Source: Atopobiaceae bacterium UBA1367
Lineage (GTDB): Bacteria; Actinomycetota; Coriobacteriia; Coriobacteriales; Atopobiaceae
Length of the DNA stretch: 47,854 nt
Assembly (NCBI GenBank): GCA_002305995.1
Contig: DBRN01000012.1
Location: 224,232-272,085 of the forward strand
Direction: 5' to 3'
In this document: positions 8,937 to 17,743 of the stretch, piece after piece
How the letters are laid out: every line of letters starts with the position of its first letter
Numbering within the stretch: the stretch's first letter is position 1
Notes under the pieces: model-generated
Database searches by the model: none
Seen by the model: the letters and a program-made list of their open reading frames with translations, nothing else
Told to the model about the DNA's origin: nothing
Position numbers and translations under genes: made by a program

Positions 8937-9348
8937 GAATTTACGCATCGACCTCGTTGACGGTGGAGAGGACCTGAGCCCGGTAGCGAGCGTGCTGAAA
9001 GACGCGCTCGACCGGCCTATTTCGAGCAGTTCTTCCGCTTGGGCCTCCGATGAACATACATGCTACATATCGATAGATAATACAGCACTGATGTTCATGA
9101 GATCTCAAGGGCGGCGTCGGTCCAATAGTCATGTTCTCCGCTCTCTTTCGAAGGCCTTTCCTCCTCTGGTCCTCGGGGCGGCGGGGCAACGTGCTGGCGG
9201 GGGCGCTACAATCAGGATGTTCGTGTCTCGAGAGGCTGCGCCCATGCTCCTATCAGGCCATTTAGCGATGCGAGGAGTAAATAAAACCGCCGGTCAGATG
9301 GTTCGTTGAGCTCATCGTCGGAGAGGCTGGAGAATTGGCGCCAACACA
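8937..9348. other. intergenic stretch, nothing supported
   Basis: About 410 bases. Frames that stay open on either strand have no family resemblance and no ribosome site. No repeats or hairpins stood out. It may be decayed sequence belonging to the pseudogene region that follows. Confidence 0.5.
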
Positions 9349-10607
9349 TCAGACGGCAACCCCCGCGGAGCGCAGCTCATCCAGGAGGGCGGACCGCCTC
9401 GGGCATTCGTCCCGAATCGCCGAAGCCACCTCCTGCGCACGGTCCTGCCCGCCGGGAAGGCCGGCTGCATGGGCGAGCTCTGCCGCAACGCCCCTGTAAG
9501 CCCTCCGATCGCTGGCACAACCCATACGCGACATTGCTTCTCTGAGACAGTAGTCCACGTAGGGCTCAGGGTGCTTATCCAACAGGACGCTCTCGAACCG
9601 CATGAGGTCGGTGCCCCCGTTGGCCACTATGCGCTCGTACAGCTCCTCGAGCGACCCCTCGCGCGCAAGGCATGTGTTCCAAGAGCGGCCATGGCTCCCA
9701 GGCGCGACCCCGCCCATTGGAGGCGCTCGTGCCTATGACGGTCGTATGTGCCCTTTGGGGCGGGCGGCGGCAACGCGCCCAGACGCTCGTCCGCGAGCCC
9801 GATCATGCTGGGGGCGAATTGGACGTCGCGCGAAAAGCGGTCTGCGAGGAATTCCCCCACGACCTCCTGCTCAACCAGTACATGTCTCCCCGGTCCTTGC
9901 CCGGATTCACCTTCGTGAAGGCGTTGAGTGCCTTGAACAGCTGCTGGCGCTGCTCGCGGCTGCCCAGCTCAAAGGCTTGGTCAAGGTGCCCAACCACGTC
10001 GGCGAGCGCATCGGAGAAGAACCCGTCGGAATCGTCGATGCAAATCCGCTGGAGCTGGACAAGGCGCGGCACTGCGAGCTCGACGAGCGCGTCGACGTCT
10101 TCCGACGAGCGTAAGGGGCGCATGACGGCTTCGACGACGACCCCGTATTCGCGGCCAAACTCCAACGCACCGCGCCAGTCGATGAAGCCGTCTCGCTCAT
10201 AGCGCCGCATGAGGGCGGTCGTGGCCTTCTGGAGCTCCCCCCGCTTCGCCTGTCTCACGTCACGGGTCCCGAACGTGGCGCGCAGCTCCCGCTCGCGGGC
10301 CTCGTCGTAGCGCAGGGCGTCCAGGACGAACGCGCGCAGGTCGTCCGCACTGACGCGCATGACGATCTCCTCGATAGGTTCGTTGCCAGCTTTGTCACGT
10401 TGTCTTTCTCTACCTGCCTCCTGCTGCCGTGCGACAGCGATGAGGACTGCGGCAGGCAATATGCTTGCAGATGTTTCCGTCGGCGTAATGTGGGCACGTG
10501 CATTGGGCGCGATGCGGGTCCAGGGACGTTGGGATGGAGTCGGCATAATCGCTGCTGCCCGATACCTTCGCGTGCCATCCGTCAGCGCGCCTCTCGACTG
10601 CATGCAC
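9349..10607 (-). pseudogene. SWIM zinc-finger protein, multiply frameshifted
   Basis: Pieces of one leftward gene lie in different frames. 10410-10607 encodes the SWIM zinc finger (CTCPHYADGNICKHIA, a CxCx(n)CxH pattern). About 9880-10360 encodes a helical middle (VSADDLRAFVLDALRYD, FIDWRGALEFG, LFKALNAFTKVNPGK). 9740-9860 and 9349-9717 encode the C-terminal part (EGSLEELYERIVANGG, KHPEPYVDYCLREAMSR). Order and spacing match a single SWIM protein of roughly 420 residues or more. At least three frame changes make it non-functional. SWIM domains bind DNA or protein; the role of this bacterial group is unknown. Confidence 0.7.
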
Positions 10608-10655
10608 ACGTCCCGATTCGAAGTAATCGCCCCCTCTCTCCAGGGACCTGGTCGA

Positions 10656-10766
10656 TAAGTGCGAAAAAATATTGATGTCAACAAGGCCCTCTCAACATGG
10701 ACAAGCGAGATAGCTGGGATTATCGATCTTGCAACTATCTGACATATCAGAATTTTTTCGCACTTA
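10656..10766. repeat. 111-bp AT-rich element with terminal inverted repeats, copy 1
   Basis: It begins TAAGTGCGAAAAAATATTGA and ends with the near reverse complement (TCAGAATTTTTTCGCACTTA). It is AT-rich against a GC-rich background. Copy 2 at 13687-13797 is about 85-90% identical by eye and the same length, and the similarity continues about 105 bases to the right of both. Copy 3 at 41700-41810 shares only the ends and the exact length. Copy 1 lies about 160-270 bases upstream of an abiEi antitoxin remnant. Confidence 0.8.
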
Positions 10767-10927
10767 TTGAGCGCCTGGACGTACATGGGGAACACGGGCG
10801 GACGAGCGCCACCAGGCGGAGCCGCGTGATCACGTGAACGTGGATCGACAAGCCCCACGCCCGAGCGGGCGTAGCCGCCCTCCCAACTCGTGGCCGGCAT
10901 CCATCAGCAGGCGCCGGCACGCAGAGC

Positions 10928-11380
10928 GACTTCACCGACGAGTCCGCGGCCATATGGAAGCTCACCGCCCCGCCGAAGTTCACCCACGAGCGCATGCAGG
11001 CCGCGTCTTGGGACGAAATCGTGATCGGTGGATCAACCGCCGCGAGCCTGCAGGAGATCGGGGACTTCCACCTGTCTCCCTACCGCATCTATGCGCCAAG
11101 GCGCATCAACTCGTGTATCGCGACAGCAAGCTTCGCGACAGCAAGCTTCGTGACCAGACCGGTCAACCACAGTGACGTGACATGGGTAACGGGCATTCCC
11201 GTCACGCGACCAGAGCGAACGCTCGTAGACCTATGTCTCGATTACGAGGCGTGGTCCCTGGTGGAGGACGCCTTCGTCGATGCGAAGAACATCGATTGCG
11301 CGCGCCTCGGGCGACGATTGAACCGGCCGTGCCGCAAGAGGCCTCCACCTCCATGGGCTCTGCTGCCGCATGTTCAATGA
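10928..11380 (+). pseudogene. abiEi: AbiEi-family antitoxin remnant
   Basis: The frame contains ASWDEIVIGGSTAASLQEIG, FHLSPYRIYAPRRINS and, most tellingly, TRPERTLVDLCLDYEAWSLV, the conserved core of type IV antitoxins of the AbiEi family. The N-terminal winged helix is missing, part of the middle is duplicated or degenerate (CIATASFATASF, from a 13-base direct repeat near 11125), and the end runs out of frame. Intact AbiEi both neutralises AbiEii and represses its own operon; this copy cannot do so. Confidence 0.65.
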
Positions 11381-11462
11381 TCAGGACGACAGGCTCATGC
11401 TCAAAGGCGGCCAAAGCATGCTCGCCAGGACCATCGACGGAACGAAGACCCATCGCAGCTGA
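11370..11462 (+). pseudogene. abiEii: AbiEii toxin N-terminal fragment
   Basis: Thirty codons read MFNDQDDRLMLKGGQSMLAR and then TIDGTKTHRS before a stop. LMLKGGQSMLAR-x-TH-R matches the LKGGxxLxxR...R nucleotidyltransferase start of AbiEii/AbiGii toxins. The remaining roughly 250 residues, including the catalytic D-x-D, are gone. Its position just after the AbiEi remnant matches the usual antitoxin-toxin order. Confidence 0.55.
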
Positions 11463-11546
11463 AAGGGGAGAAAGGCCGAGGAGAAGCCCGCAAGGAGGTG
11501 ACTGCGATCTAGAATGGGGTGTCGCCAAGTGTAAGGAGATGGGATC

Positions 11547-12080
11547 GTGGCACAGGATTTTTGTAGATCGAACCCCCTATTCTCCCTTTGCGGCTTGAAT
11601 TGTGGCCTATGCACCATGAGGCTCGGCGGCCATTGCCCGGGTTGTGGGCAGGGCAACAGGCCGTGCAAGATAGCGCGTTGCGGAATGAAACACGGAATGG
11701 CGTATTGCTTCGAATGCCCGGAATACCCTTGTCGGATCTACGAGCACATCGACGAGTACGACTCCTTCATCACACACGTCAACCAGAAGGCCGACTTGCA
11801 AAAGGCAAGGGAGATCGGCATGGAGGCGTATTCAGCCGAGCAGGCTGAGAAAGTCAAGCTGCTGGGGGTGCTGCTGACGGAATACAACTCCGGCCGCGAG
11901 AAGACGCTGTTCTGCCTTGCCGTGAACCTCCTTGAGGTCGAGGACGTGGAAAAGGCTCTCCAGGAAAGCAGCCAGGCAACCGCAAAGTTGCCCCTGAAGG
12001 AAAAGGCCAGGTTTGTGGCACAGGCACTACGAGACATAGCCAAGGAGAAGCATGTCGAGCTGAGGCTCAGGAAGAAATAG
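11547..12080 (+). CDS. DUF3795-type cysteine-rich protein
   Basis: A 177-residue protein from a GTG start with AAGGAG eight bases upstream. The N-terminal 70 residues hold ten or more cysteines in pairs (CGLNCGLC, CPGCG, CFECPEYPC), the DUF3795 arrangement expected to bind zinc or an iron-sulfur cluster. The C-terminal half is charged and helical. The function of the family is not known. It appears intact although both sides are decayed sequence and repeats, so it may be recently acquired or under selection. Confidence 0.8.
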   Translation: MAQDFCRSNPLFSLCGLNCGLCTMRLGGHCPGCGQGNRPCKIARCGMKHGMAYCFECPEYPCRIYEHIDEYDSFITHVNQKADLQKAREIGMEAYSAEQAEKVKLLGVLLTEYNSGREKTLFCLAVNLLEVEDVEKALQESSQATAKLPLKEKARFVAQALRDIAKEKHVELRLRKK

Positions 12081-12158
12081 GGGGAGCATCCCGTGAGATG
12101 CCGAGTGCCAACCCTTGGGGACACGTCAGAGCTACAGAGCACCAGCTGACGCGACGGG

Positions 12159-12210
12159 CGTGCGGACGATAGACGTGCGGACGATAGACGTGCGGACGAT
12201 AGACGTGCGG
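12159..12210. repeat. 15-bp tandem repeat, about 3.5 copies
   Basis: CGTGCGGACGATAGA occurs at 12159, 12174 and 12189, with a partial fourth copy (CGTGCGG) at 12204. The flanks (CAGCTGAYGCGA before; ATGCTTCGAYTGCCTGTC after) recur at about 14000-14052, where only one CGTGCGG unit is present, so the array is an expansion within a longer repeat. Confidence 0.8.
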
Positions 12211-12267
12211 AATGCTTCGACTGCCTGTCATGACGCGTGTGGGCGGCACCACCATGCACGTTAGCTA

Positions 12268-12530
12268 GTGGTCAATGTGTCACGATCGATAGCGGCAGCG
12301 CATCGTCTTGTGGGCACGCTCGCCTCGTCCTCCTCGCCTGCGGCCCAGCACGCAATCCCAGTCCTTCCAGCTCATAATGTCCGTGAAGATGCGGTAGAAG
12401 TCCAGGGACATCCGGTAGTCGCTGCTGCGTGCCAACATGCTGAGGGCGCACTCCCTCTGGGCGGCCAGTGTGAAGTGGCCTATGCGGTTCTGCGCGGCGC
12501 AGAGCCGTTCAAGATCAGGATCTGCTCCAT
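12268..12530 (-). pseudogene. second flavodoxin-fold reductase gene, truncated
   Basis: Directly after, and overlapping, the flavoprotein gene 12515-13159 there is an ATG at 12530 with GAGGAG upstream. It encodes MEQILILNGSAPRRTA and then a stop. ILILNGSxR is the FMN-phosphate loop at the start of NADPH-dependent FMN reductases. Further down, another frame reads IGHFTLAAQRECALSMLA and continues coding-like. This looks like a tandem paralogue that lost its middle and its frame. Confidence 0.45.
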
Positions 12531-13159
12531 CCGCTCAGCTCCTCGCCCATCTTGAGGCACTCCGCAAGGTCTGTCGGGAACTGCTCATCACGATGAGCCC
12601 TCTTCGCAGCCTCATCGAAATAGGCCATGTCGTATTGGGAGTAATCTTTCACTTGCAGCGTATCGCAGGAAGCATAGGTGCGTACCTCGCCGTGCAAGGC
12701 CATCGTGAACAGTCGTTCAATGTTGTCAAGATAGGGGCGCAGGCTCGTCTCATAGTACGCTTGCGGCGCATTCATCGTGTAGATAAGGCCCACATCGACC
12801 TTCCCGTCGAAGTAGCTGCCCGGCTCGTAGGGCGCGACGCAGAACACGAGGCGCTCCATGAGGGCGCGGAGCTGCGCGGTGGGCTCGCCATAGTAGATCG
12901 GCGTGCCGATGATGAGAGCGTCGGCGGCTAGGATTCTGTCGATCAAGGGCGAGAGGTCATCCTTCCAGGCGCAGCCGGGATGCTTCCCGCCCTTGCGCTT
13001 GCAGGCAAGGCAACTGCGGCAGCCGGTGAAGTTCAGATCGTAGAGGTCAACGTACTCGGTCTCGGCGCCGACGGACTCCGCTCCCTTCCGCGCTTCTCTC
13101 AACAGCTGCGCGGTATTCCAGCTCTTCCTCGGGCTCGCGTTGATGATGATCGTCTTCAT
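12515..13159 (-). CDS. NAD(P)H-dependent flavodoxin-fold oxidoreductase (iron-sulfur flavoprotein-like)
   Basis: A 214-residue protein opening MKTIIINASPRKSWNTAQLL, the FMN-binding loop of the flavodoxin_2/FMN-reductase family. A cysteine cluster CRSCLACKRKGG at about 48-59 is typical of members with an added iron-sulfur or redox-cysteine site. ADALIIGTPIYYGEPTAQLR is the second flavin-binding segment. It should be a cytosolic FMN enzyme passing electrons from NAD(P)H to a small acceptor; the substrate cannot be told. AGGAGCG lies upstream of the ATG. A truncated paralogue overlaps its 3' end. Confidence 0.85.
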   Translation of the reverse strand: MKTIIINASPRKSWNTAQLLREARKGAESVGAETEYVDLYDLNFTGCRSCLACKRKGGKHPGCAWKDDLSPLIDRILAADALIIGTPIYYGEPTAQLRALMERLVFCVAPYEPGSYFDGKVDVGLIYTMNAPQAYYETSLRPYLDNIERLFTMALHGEVRTYASCDTLQVKDYSQYDMAYFDEAAKRAHRDEQFPTDLAECLKMGEELSGWSRS

Positions 13160-13494
13160 GGATTCGCTCCTGTTCCTACAGGTAGGTGACCGTCTCTTCA
13201 GGCAATCGTCTCTTCGAGCGGTAGTCGTTTGTCATGCGTTCCCGGCCAGGGACGGGATTCGTGGCCGCCTTTGGCCTTCCATGATGCTCTCCTGCCACAG
13301 CATATCAGCATCACGCATGGCACGGCGACGCGGCACGGCGACGCGAGGTGGCGGCGGCCCTGAAGGAGCAGGAAAGGTCGCGCGACCAGATCGAGAGAGT
13401 CCTGGGGAGGAGTTTCGTCCGTGAACATGGGCTGTCGCTGGAGGGGCCCGCAAGGGACGGCTGAGCCGCTTGCACATGCGATCAAGCCCTGTGG

Positions 13495-13620
13495 TGCGCG
13501 CTGCTGTCCGCGCTCGCGTGGGACCGGGGCGTCGAGATGGCGGCGCACGCCGACCTCGCCGAGGCGACGGGCTTCAAGGTGTGCCTCTGCTCTCAGCTTG
13601 ACGGGGGCGAGGGGGAATTC
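13495..13620 (+). pseudogene. IS30-like transposase fragment
   Basis: The frame reads ALLSALAWDRGVEMAAHADL and then AEATGFKVCLCS. This resembles the second catalytic block of IS30 transposases (D-x-G-x-E-F/M-A-x-H-x-x-x-x-x-x-x-G-x-x-x-Y-F-C). Only about 40 residues are recognisable. The sequence before it (a second coding-like piece, REVAAALKEQERSRDQIERV, around 13345-13462) is not assigned, and the rest of 13160-13686 shows nothing else. Confidence 0.4.
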
Positions 13621-13686
13621 GGTCACGTGCGGCCCCAGGGATCCACGGGCTCCCCTCGGGGGGACATTAAGTGCCCGGAAGGACAT

Positions 13687-13797
13687 TAAGTGCGAAAAAA
13701 TATTGATGTCAATGAGGACTTCTCAACGCGGCCAGGCGAGATAGCTGGGATTATTGATCTTGCAACTATCGGGCACATCAGAATTTTTTCGCACTTA
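13687..13797. repeat. 111-bp AT-rich element with terminal inverted repeats, copy 2
   Basis: Same ends and length as the element at 10656-10766, with about a dozen scattered interior substitutions. The shared interior includes GCGAGATAGCTGGGATTAT. Similarity extends on the right to about 13900. No gene follows directly. Confidence 0.8.
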
Positions 13798-13894
13798 TTG
13801 AGTGCCTGGACGCGCACGGGGGCATGGGAGCGGACGGGCGCCACCAGGCGGAGCCACGGAGCCACGTGAACGCAGATCGACAAGCCCTACGCCC

Positions 13895-13964
13895 GAGCGG
13901 GAGTAAGTCCCGCCAGATAATCGCCAAACCGAGCAGGAGTAAGTCCCGCCAGATAATCGCCAAA
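13895..13964. repeat. 34-bp direct repeat, two copies
   Basis: Copies at 13895-13928 and 13931-13964 differ by one base. Each carries GGAGTAAGTCCCGCCAGATA with a short GGGA...TCCC dyad in copy 1. The repeat sits between the part of copy 2 shared with 10656-10870 and the part shared with 12140-12250. Confidence 0.75.
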
Positions 13965-14134
13965 AATGGCCATTGTTCAGCCTTATCATCGCCAGCTGAT
14001 GCGATGACGTGCGGATGCTTCGATTGCCTGTCGTGACGCACGTGGGCGGTACAATGGGACATCCGGAATGCAACTCTCGGACAGAGGAAAGCAGCCGTCG
14101 TAGCCCGCGCCGTTGTCGAGGCATGTAGAAAGAC

Positions 14135-15649
14135 TTGATGATGAGAAGGACGCAGACCATCGTCGGACTGATCCTGGGCCTCACGCTGATCTGTGCCGTC
14201 GCAGGATGCCAATCGCGCGGTGAGACAGGCCGCGGCAACAGTGCAGAAGCGAAGATCCTGCACGTGGCAACAGCGGGCGATGATGAGCTGGGAGACGGAA
14301 GCGAAGACGCGCCGTACGCGACGATTACAGGCGCAATTTCTAGCACGATAGGACCCGGAAGCGAGATCATAGTCCACGAGGGGATATACGATCCGGTCGA
14401 GATCGGCCCCGACGCCTCGGGAAGCGCAGACGCGCCAAACCTGATACGGGCAGCCGAGGGCGAAGCCGTAGTTATCGCGGCAGACAGGGGCAGCCTTCAG
14501 AGCGGGGAGGGTGGCATGAAGGAACAAGCCGTCATCCACCTTACCGATGTTTCCAACGTGACCCTGCGCGGATTTGAGGTGGAGGGCGGCACCTGTGGCA
14601 TCCTCTACGAGAGCACGCCACGTCAGGGCACAACAGCACTTGAGAATGTCTCGATAGACACCTGTCGGGTGCATGATGTGGTCGGAGCCCACGGCATCGC
14701 CGTCTACGCGCGGAACGACCTAGCACCGGTAAGGAACCTGAGCGTAAGCGGCTGCGAAGTGTACGACTGCCTCTGCGGGGACAGCGAATCGCTCGTGTTG
14801 AATGGGAACATCGATGGGTTCACCGTCAACGGAAACGTGATTCACGACAACAACAATATCGGGATCGACCTGATTGGGTTCGAGGGTACGGCACGGCACG
14901 AGCAGAACGGCGGCTTCGATAATCTGTACAGCGTGGACTTCGTGCGAAACGGCACCTGCCACGACAATGTGGTCTACAACATCAGCACTCGGGGCAACCC
15001 GGCATATCGGGAGGCCGGCGAGTACAACCTGTGCGCTGCCGGCATGTATGTTGACGGCGGTCAGGACATCGAGATATACAACAATTTCGTCTTCAACTGC
15101 GACATAGGCCTTGAGGTTGCCACGGAGCACAGCCCAGACGACAATGAGCTCTTCAAGGTACGCGGGGTCAGGGTCCATGACAACGTGGTGGCAGGTTGTC
15201 GGGGCTGGTGCGGCCTGTGCTTCGGGGGGCATGACAAGGATCTGGGCTTTACCGAAGACTGCGAGTTCAGCAACAACACCTTTGTCGACAACGGGACTCA
15301 GGTGGGAGTCCAGCGAAGCAGGAACAACTCCCTTCATGACAACCTGTTCGTGGGCGAGGATTGCCTGGCAATCGAGTTCAACGGCGCTTGCGAAGAGGGG
15401 GACATGGTCAATGACCTTGGGCCCAACACCTGGTGCATAGGCCAGGGAAACCTGGAGGATTACATGGAAGCCGGTGATTGCTACATCGTCGTCATGATGC
15501 CGAATGGGGCGCTGGAGAAGCAGACGGTACTCCATGACAGAGCTCGGGTGCTTGACGGCTTCCGGTCGCTGGTCGAGGGCGTTGGCTCAGCATTTGTGCC
15601 GGACGACGAGCCCGTTGAGCTGGTCCATGACCTCAGGGCATCGGAATGA
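14135..15649 (+). CDS. secreted parallel beta-helix lipoprotein
   Basis: A 504-residue protein. The signal peptide ends in the lipobox AVAGC with Cys at about 25, so it should be lipid-anchored outside the membrane. After a short linker comes DUF1565-like sequence (HVATAGDDELGDGSEDAPYA) and then repeated right-handed beta-helix coils rich in N-x-x-N-V and G-x-x-V (IDTCRVHDVVGAHGIAVYA, NGNVIHDNNNIGIDLIG, YNNFVFNCDIGLEVA). Such folds are found in polysaccharide lyases, NosD-like proteins and adhesins; the catalytic residues of a named lyase family are not evident. Starts at 14135, 14138 or 14141 are all possible and the ribosome site is weak. Confidence 0.75.
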   Translation: MMMRRTQTIVGLILGLTLICAVAGCQSRGETGRGNSAEAKILHVATAGDDELGDGSEDAPYATITGAISSTIGPGSEIIVHEGIYDPVEIGPDASGSADAPNLIRAAEGEAVVIAADRGSLQSGEGGMKEQAVIHLTDVSNVTLRGFEVEGGTCGILYESTPRQGTTALENVSIDTCRVHDVVGAHGIAVYARNDLAPVRNLSVSGCEVYDCLCGDSESLVLNGNIDGFTVNGNVIHDNNNIGIDLIGFEGTARHEQNGGFDNLYSVDFVRNGTCHDNVVYNISTRGNPAYREAGEYNLCAAGMYVDGGQDIEIYNNFVFNCDIGLEVATEHSPDDNELFKVRGVRVHDNVVAGCRGWCGLCFGGHDKDLGFTEDCEFSNNTFVDNGTQVGVQRSRNNSLHDNLFVGEDCLAIEFNGACEEGDMVNDLGPNTWCIGQGNLEDYMEAGDCYIVVMMPNGALEKQTVLHDRARVLDGFRSLVEGVGSAFVPDDEPVELVHDLRASE

Positions 15650-15879
15650 CGGGAGCTGTGGGTCGGTACAGTACTGGTACTGGCCGCACGGGAACGACCC
15701 GGGCGTTCAGTGAGCGGGATAAGGTCTAGGAATGAGAGCTGACCATTGATCTGCTTCGATGGCTTGCATATCGGTTATTGATCTCGCCGCAGGCACCTCT
15801 CGGTAGTGTCGAGATTGTTGGTGTTTGCGGCATGACCGGGAACCGGCCTTCCGTCTAGAATCCGCTCGCCATCATACCG

Positions 15880-16700
15880 TCATGCTGCCCTCCTTCCCGT
15901 GTCGGCCAGCTCCAGGGCCGTCTGAGCGCCCTGTCCCCCGAGGCCTGCGCCGGCCCCGGCTCCTCCGGCCTCGCCCCGCGCGGCCATGACGGCGCCGACG
16001 GTCCTCGCCATCGGCTCCACGCTCGGGAAGGCCCGCACCACGCGCGGGCGGCGCCCTATCTCGCGGTCAGCCCGCCCCCGCACGTTGTTCGCGCGGATGC
16101 GCCCCCCGTGTCCCGCCGGGAAGTCGGGGTATGCGAGCGCGCCCGCGCCTCACGTGCGCGGCGTCGAGGGGCAGGCACGGGAAGCCGAGCCCTCTGAGGG
16201 CGCGGGGCCCCAGGGCGGCGACCTCCTCGTCGAGGCCCCCGCGCATCGCGCTGGCCCGGTCGGCCGACGGCTGCGAGACGCCCACCTTCCCGGCCGGCAC
16301 GCCGCCCTGGCACACCCCCGCCACGGCGGCGGCCACGGCCCTGTCGACCCGGCCGTGGCGCTCGACCACGCCCCCGGGAAGCGCGTGCCCGCCCTGGGCT
16401 TCGGCATCCTCGTCGCGATGCCGCCGACGGCGGTCGTGAGCCAACGCCCGCGGCAGCCGTCGCGGGCGTTGGCGCCATCCTCGCAGGGCGCGTCGGCCCG
16501 GGCGCCCGTCACCGAGTCCACTATCGTCTCCAGGGGGGGCCGGGCGAGTCCCGGGGGTCCGCCATGCCGCTCCCATTGGCCGGTGTCTGCCGTAGGATGC
16601 CCATTGCGGCCGTCGCCTTTCCTCGGAATCCGTTTCGTCGCAATTGCCGATTCCAAGGCGGCGGCCGTTTCCCTATCCAGGAGCGCCCACACCAACATTT
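15880..16700 (-). pseudogene. IS256-family transposase remnant
   Basis: Leftward pieces in several frames match IS256 transposases in order. ETIVDSVTGARAD...WLTTAVGGIATRMPKPRAGT fits the N-terminal zone (TxVGxIxLxVPKxRxG). RVDRAVAAAVAGVCQGGVPA, ASAMRGGLDEEVAAL and LGFPCLPLDAAHVR fit the region up to the first catalytic Asp. REIGRRPRVVRAFPSVEPM matches the C-terminal EIxRRTxVVxIFP block. The middle is deleted and at least two frameshifts are present. The terminal inverted repeats of the element were not identified. Confidence 0.65.
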
Positions 16701-16842
16701 TTGACGCGATCGCGCCACCCTACGAAGAGGCCTTACACCAACTTTTCCGACGCTACCTCGTTTTCATGGTCGACACAATAGTCAGCCCCTTAACGTGTGT
16801 TGGTTAAAGGGCCGTCGCATGCTAATGGTGAGGGTGAGATAC

Positions 16843-17673
16843 CTAAAACACGGGCATTTTCATTCCATGACTTAATACCAGACGCTCAGTTGCCATGTTT
16901 CGTGTTCTAGCAGCGCTGTATCCCACTTTGATTTCTCCAATTGTGATATCCCAGTCTTCGGAAGGGGCATACAGCTCGTCCACAAGGGCATCGGTATCGT
17001 AGGTGACCATCCACCTGCCACCATACGACCTAACGCTCTTGGCCAAGATCCGATGATCGTCATCCGTGAAGCTGTTCTCGTAAAGCTCTGGCCCCTTCTG
17101 CACGTAAGGCGGGTCAAGGTAGAGCAGAGAGCTGTCTCCCATGTTGGGGGCAACGTCTTTCATGAAGTCGAGCGCATCAAGGTGATGCAGCTCGATGTCT
17201 ACCGCCCGATCGGAAATCTCGCGGACCTTCTTGCAGAGTGTTTCCCTGTTGAATCTCGCATCAATTTTGTAGGTGCCCGATTGCGTCTTTCCGCCAATCA
17301 CGCCGCCGGTGAGTATCCCAGAGCGATTTGTGCGGTTTAGATAGAAGGCAGTCTTCCCCAGCTCAAGAGAAGGGCTGTCAGCAGCCTGGTACGTATCGCG
17401 GCAGGCATACCATTGATCCATGTTCAGCGGCACCGTCTCAATGAAGTCGCAGAGCTCGTTGGGATGGTTCACGATGGCATCCCAAATGCTGTAGACTGCC
17501 GGGTCGAAATCATTCAGCACGACCTTCGACACATCACCTTGCAAGAGGAGCTTCATCGCCAATCCGGCCCCGCCGCAGAAAGCTTCCGCATACGTGCATC
17601 CACGCAGGTCATTGGCATCGATGAGCGAAATAACAAACGGGTAGATCTTCGATTTGCCGCCAGGGAATCGCAA
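16843..17673 (-). CDS. D12-class DNA adenine N6-methyltransferase
   Basis: About 276 residues. LRFPGGKSK begins the domain, AEAFCGGAGLAMKLLLQ is the AdoMet-binding FxGxG motif, and LLYLDPPY is the catalytic DPPY, the alpha-group (Dam/M.MboI-like) order. It transfers a methyl group to adenine N6 in a short site that cannot be read from the sequence. Family members usually begin xxTPLRYPGGKxK, and the same lead-in (TNTPLRFPGGKSK) is encoded in frame upstream of the first conventional start used here (TTG 17673). The only good ribosome site (GAGGAGG) stands seven bases before an ATA at 17694, so translation may begin at AUA. It is the last gene of a three-gene cassette with the AAA-TOPRIM and ParB-like genes. 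Confidence 0.88.
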   Translation of the reverse strand: MRFPGGKSKIYPFVISLIDANDLRGCTYAEAFCGGAGLAMKLLLQGDVSKVVLNDFDPAVYSIWDAIVNHPNELCDFIETVPLNMDQWYACRDTYQAADSPSLELGKTAFYLNRTNRSGILTGGVIGGKTQSGTYKIDARFNRETLCKKVREISDRAVDIELHHLDALDFMKDVAPNMGDSSLLYLDPPYVQKGPELYENSFTDDDHRILAKSVRSYGGRWMVTYDTDALVDELYAPSEDWDITIGEIKVGYSAARTRNMATERLVLSHGMKMPVF

Positions 17674-17743
17674 CGGCGTATTCGTAATTGGTATAGTAGC
17701 ACCTCCTCTCGGTCAAGCTATCGTTCGGTCACAAGCTCACATT

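Noticed and set aside
8884..9309. A 141-codon plus-strand gene overlapping the VanY end
   Set aside because: It starts inside the VanY gene in another frame, has no ribosome site, and its composition changes along its length.
10928..11462. Functional AbiE toxin-antitoxin system
   Set aside because: Both genes are truncated and out of frame; the toxin keeps only its first 30 codons and lacks the catalytic D-x-D.
16786..16811. Intrinsic terminator after the methylase gene
   Set aside because: CCCCTTAAC and GTTAAAGGG can pair only with a bulge, and no T-tract follows on the transcribed strand.
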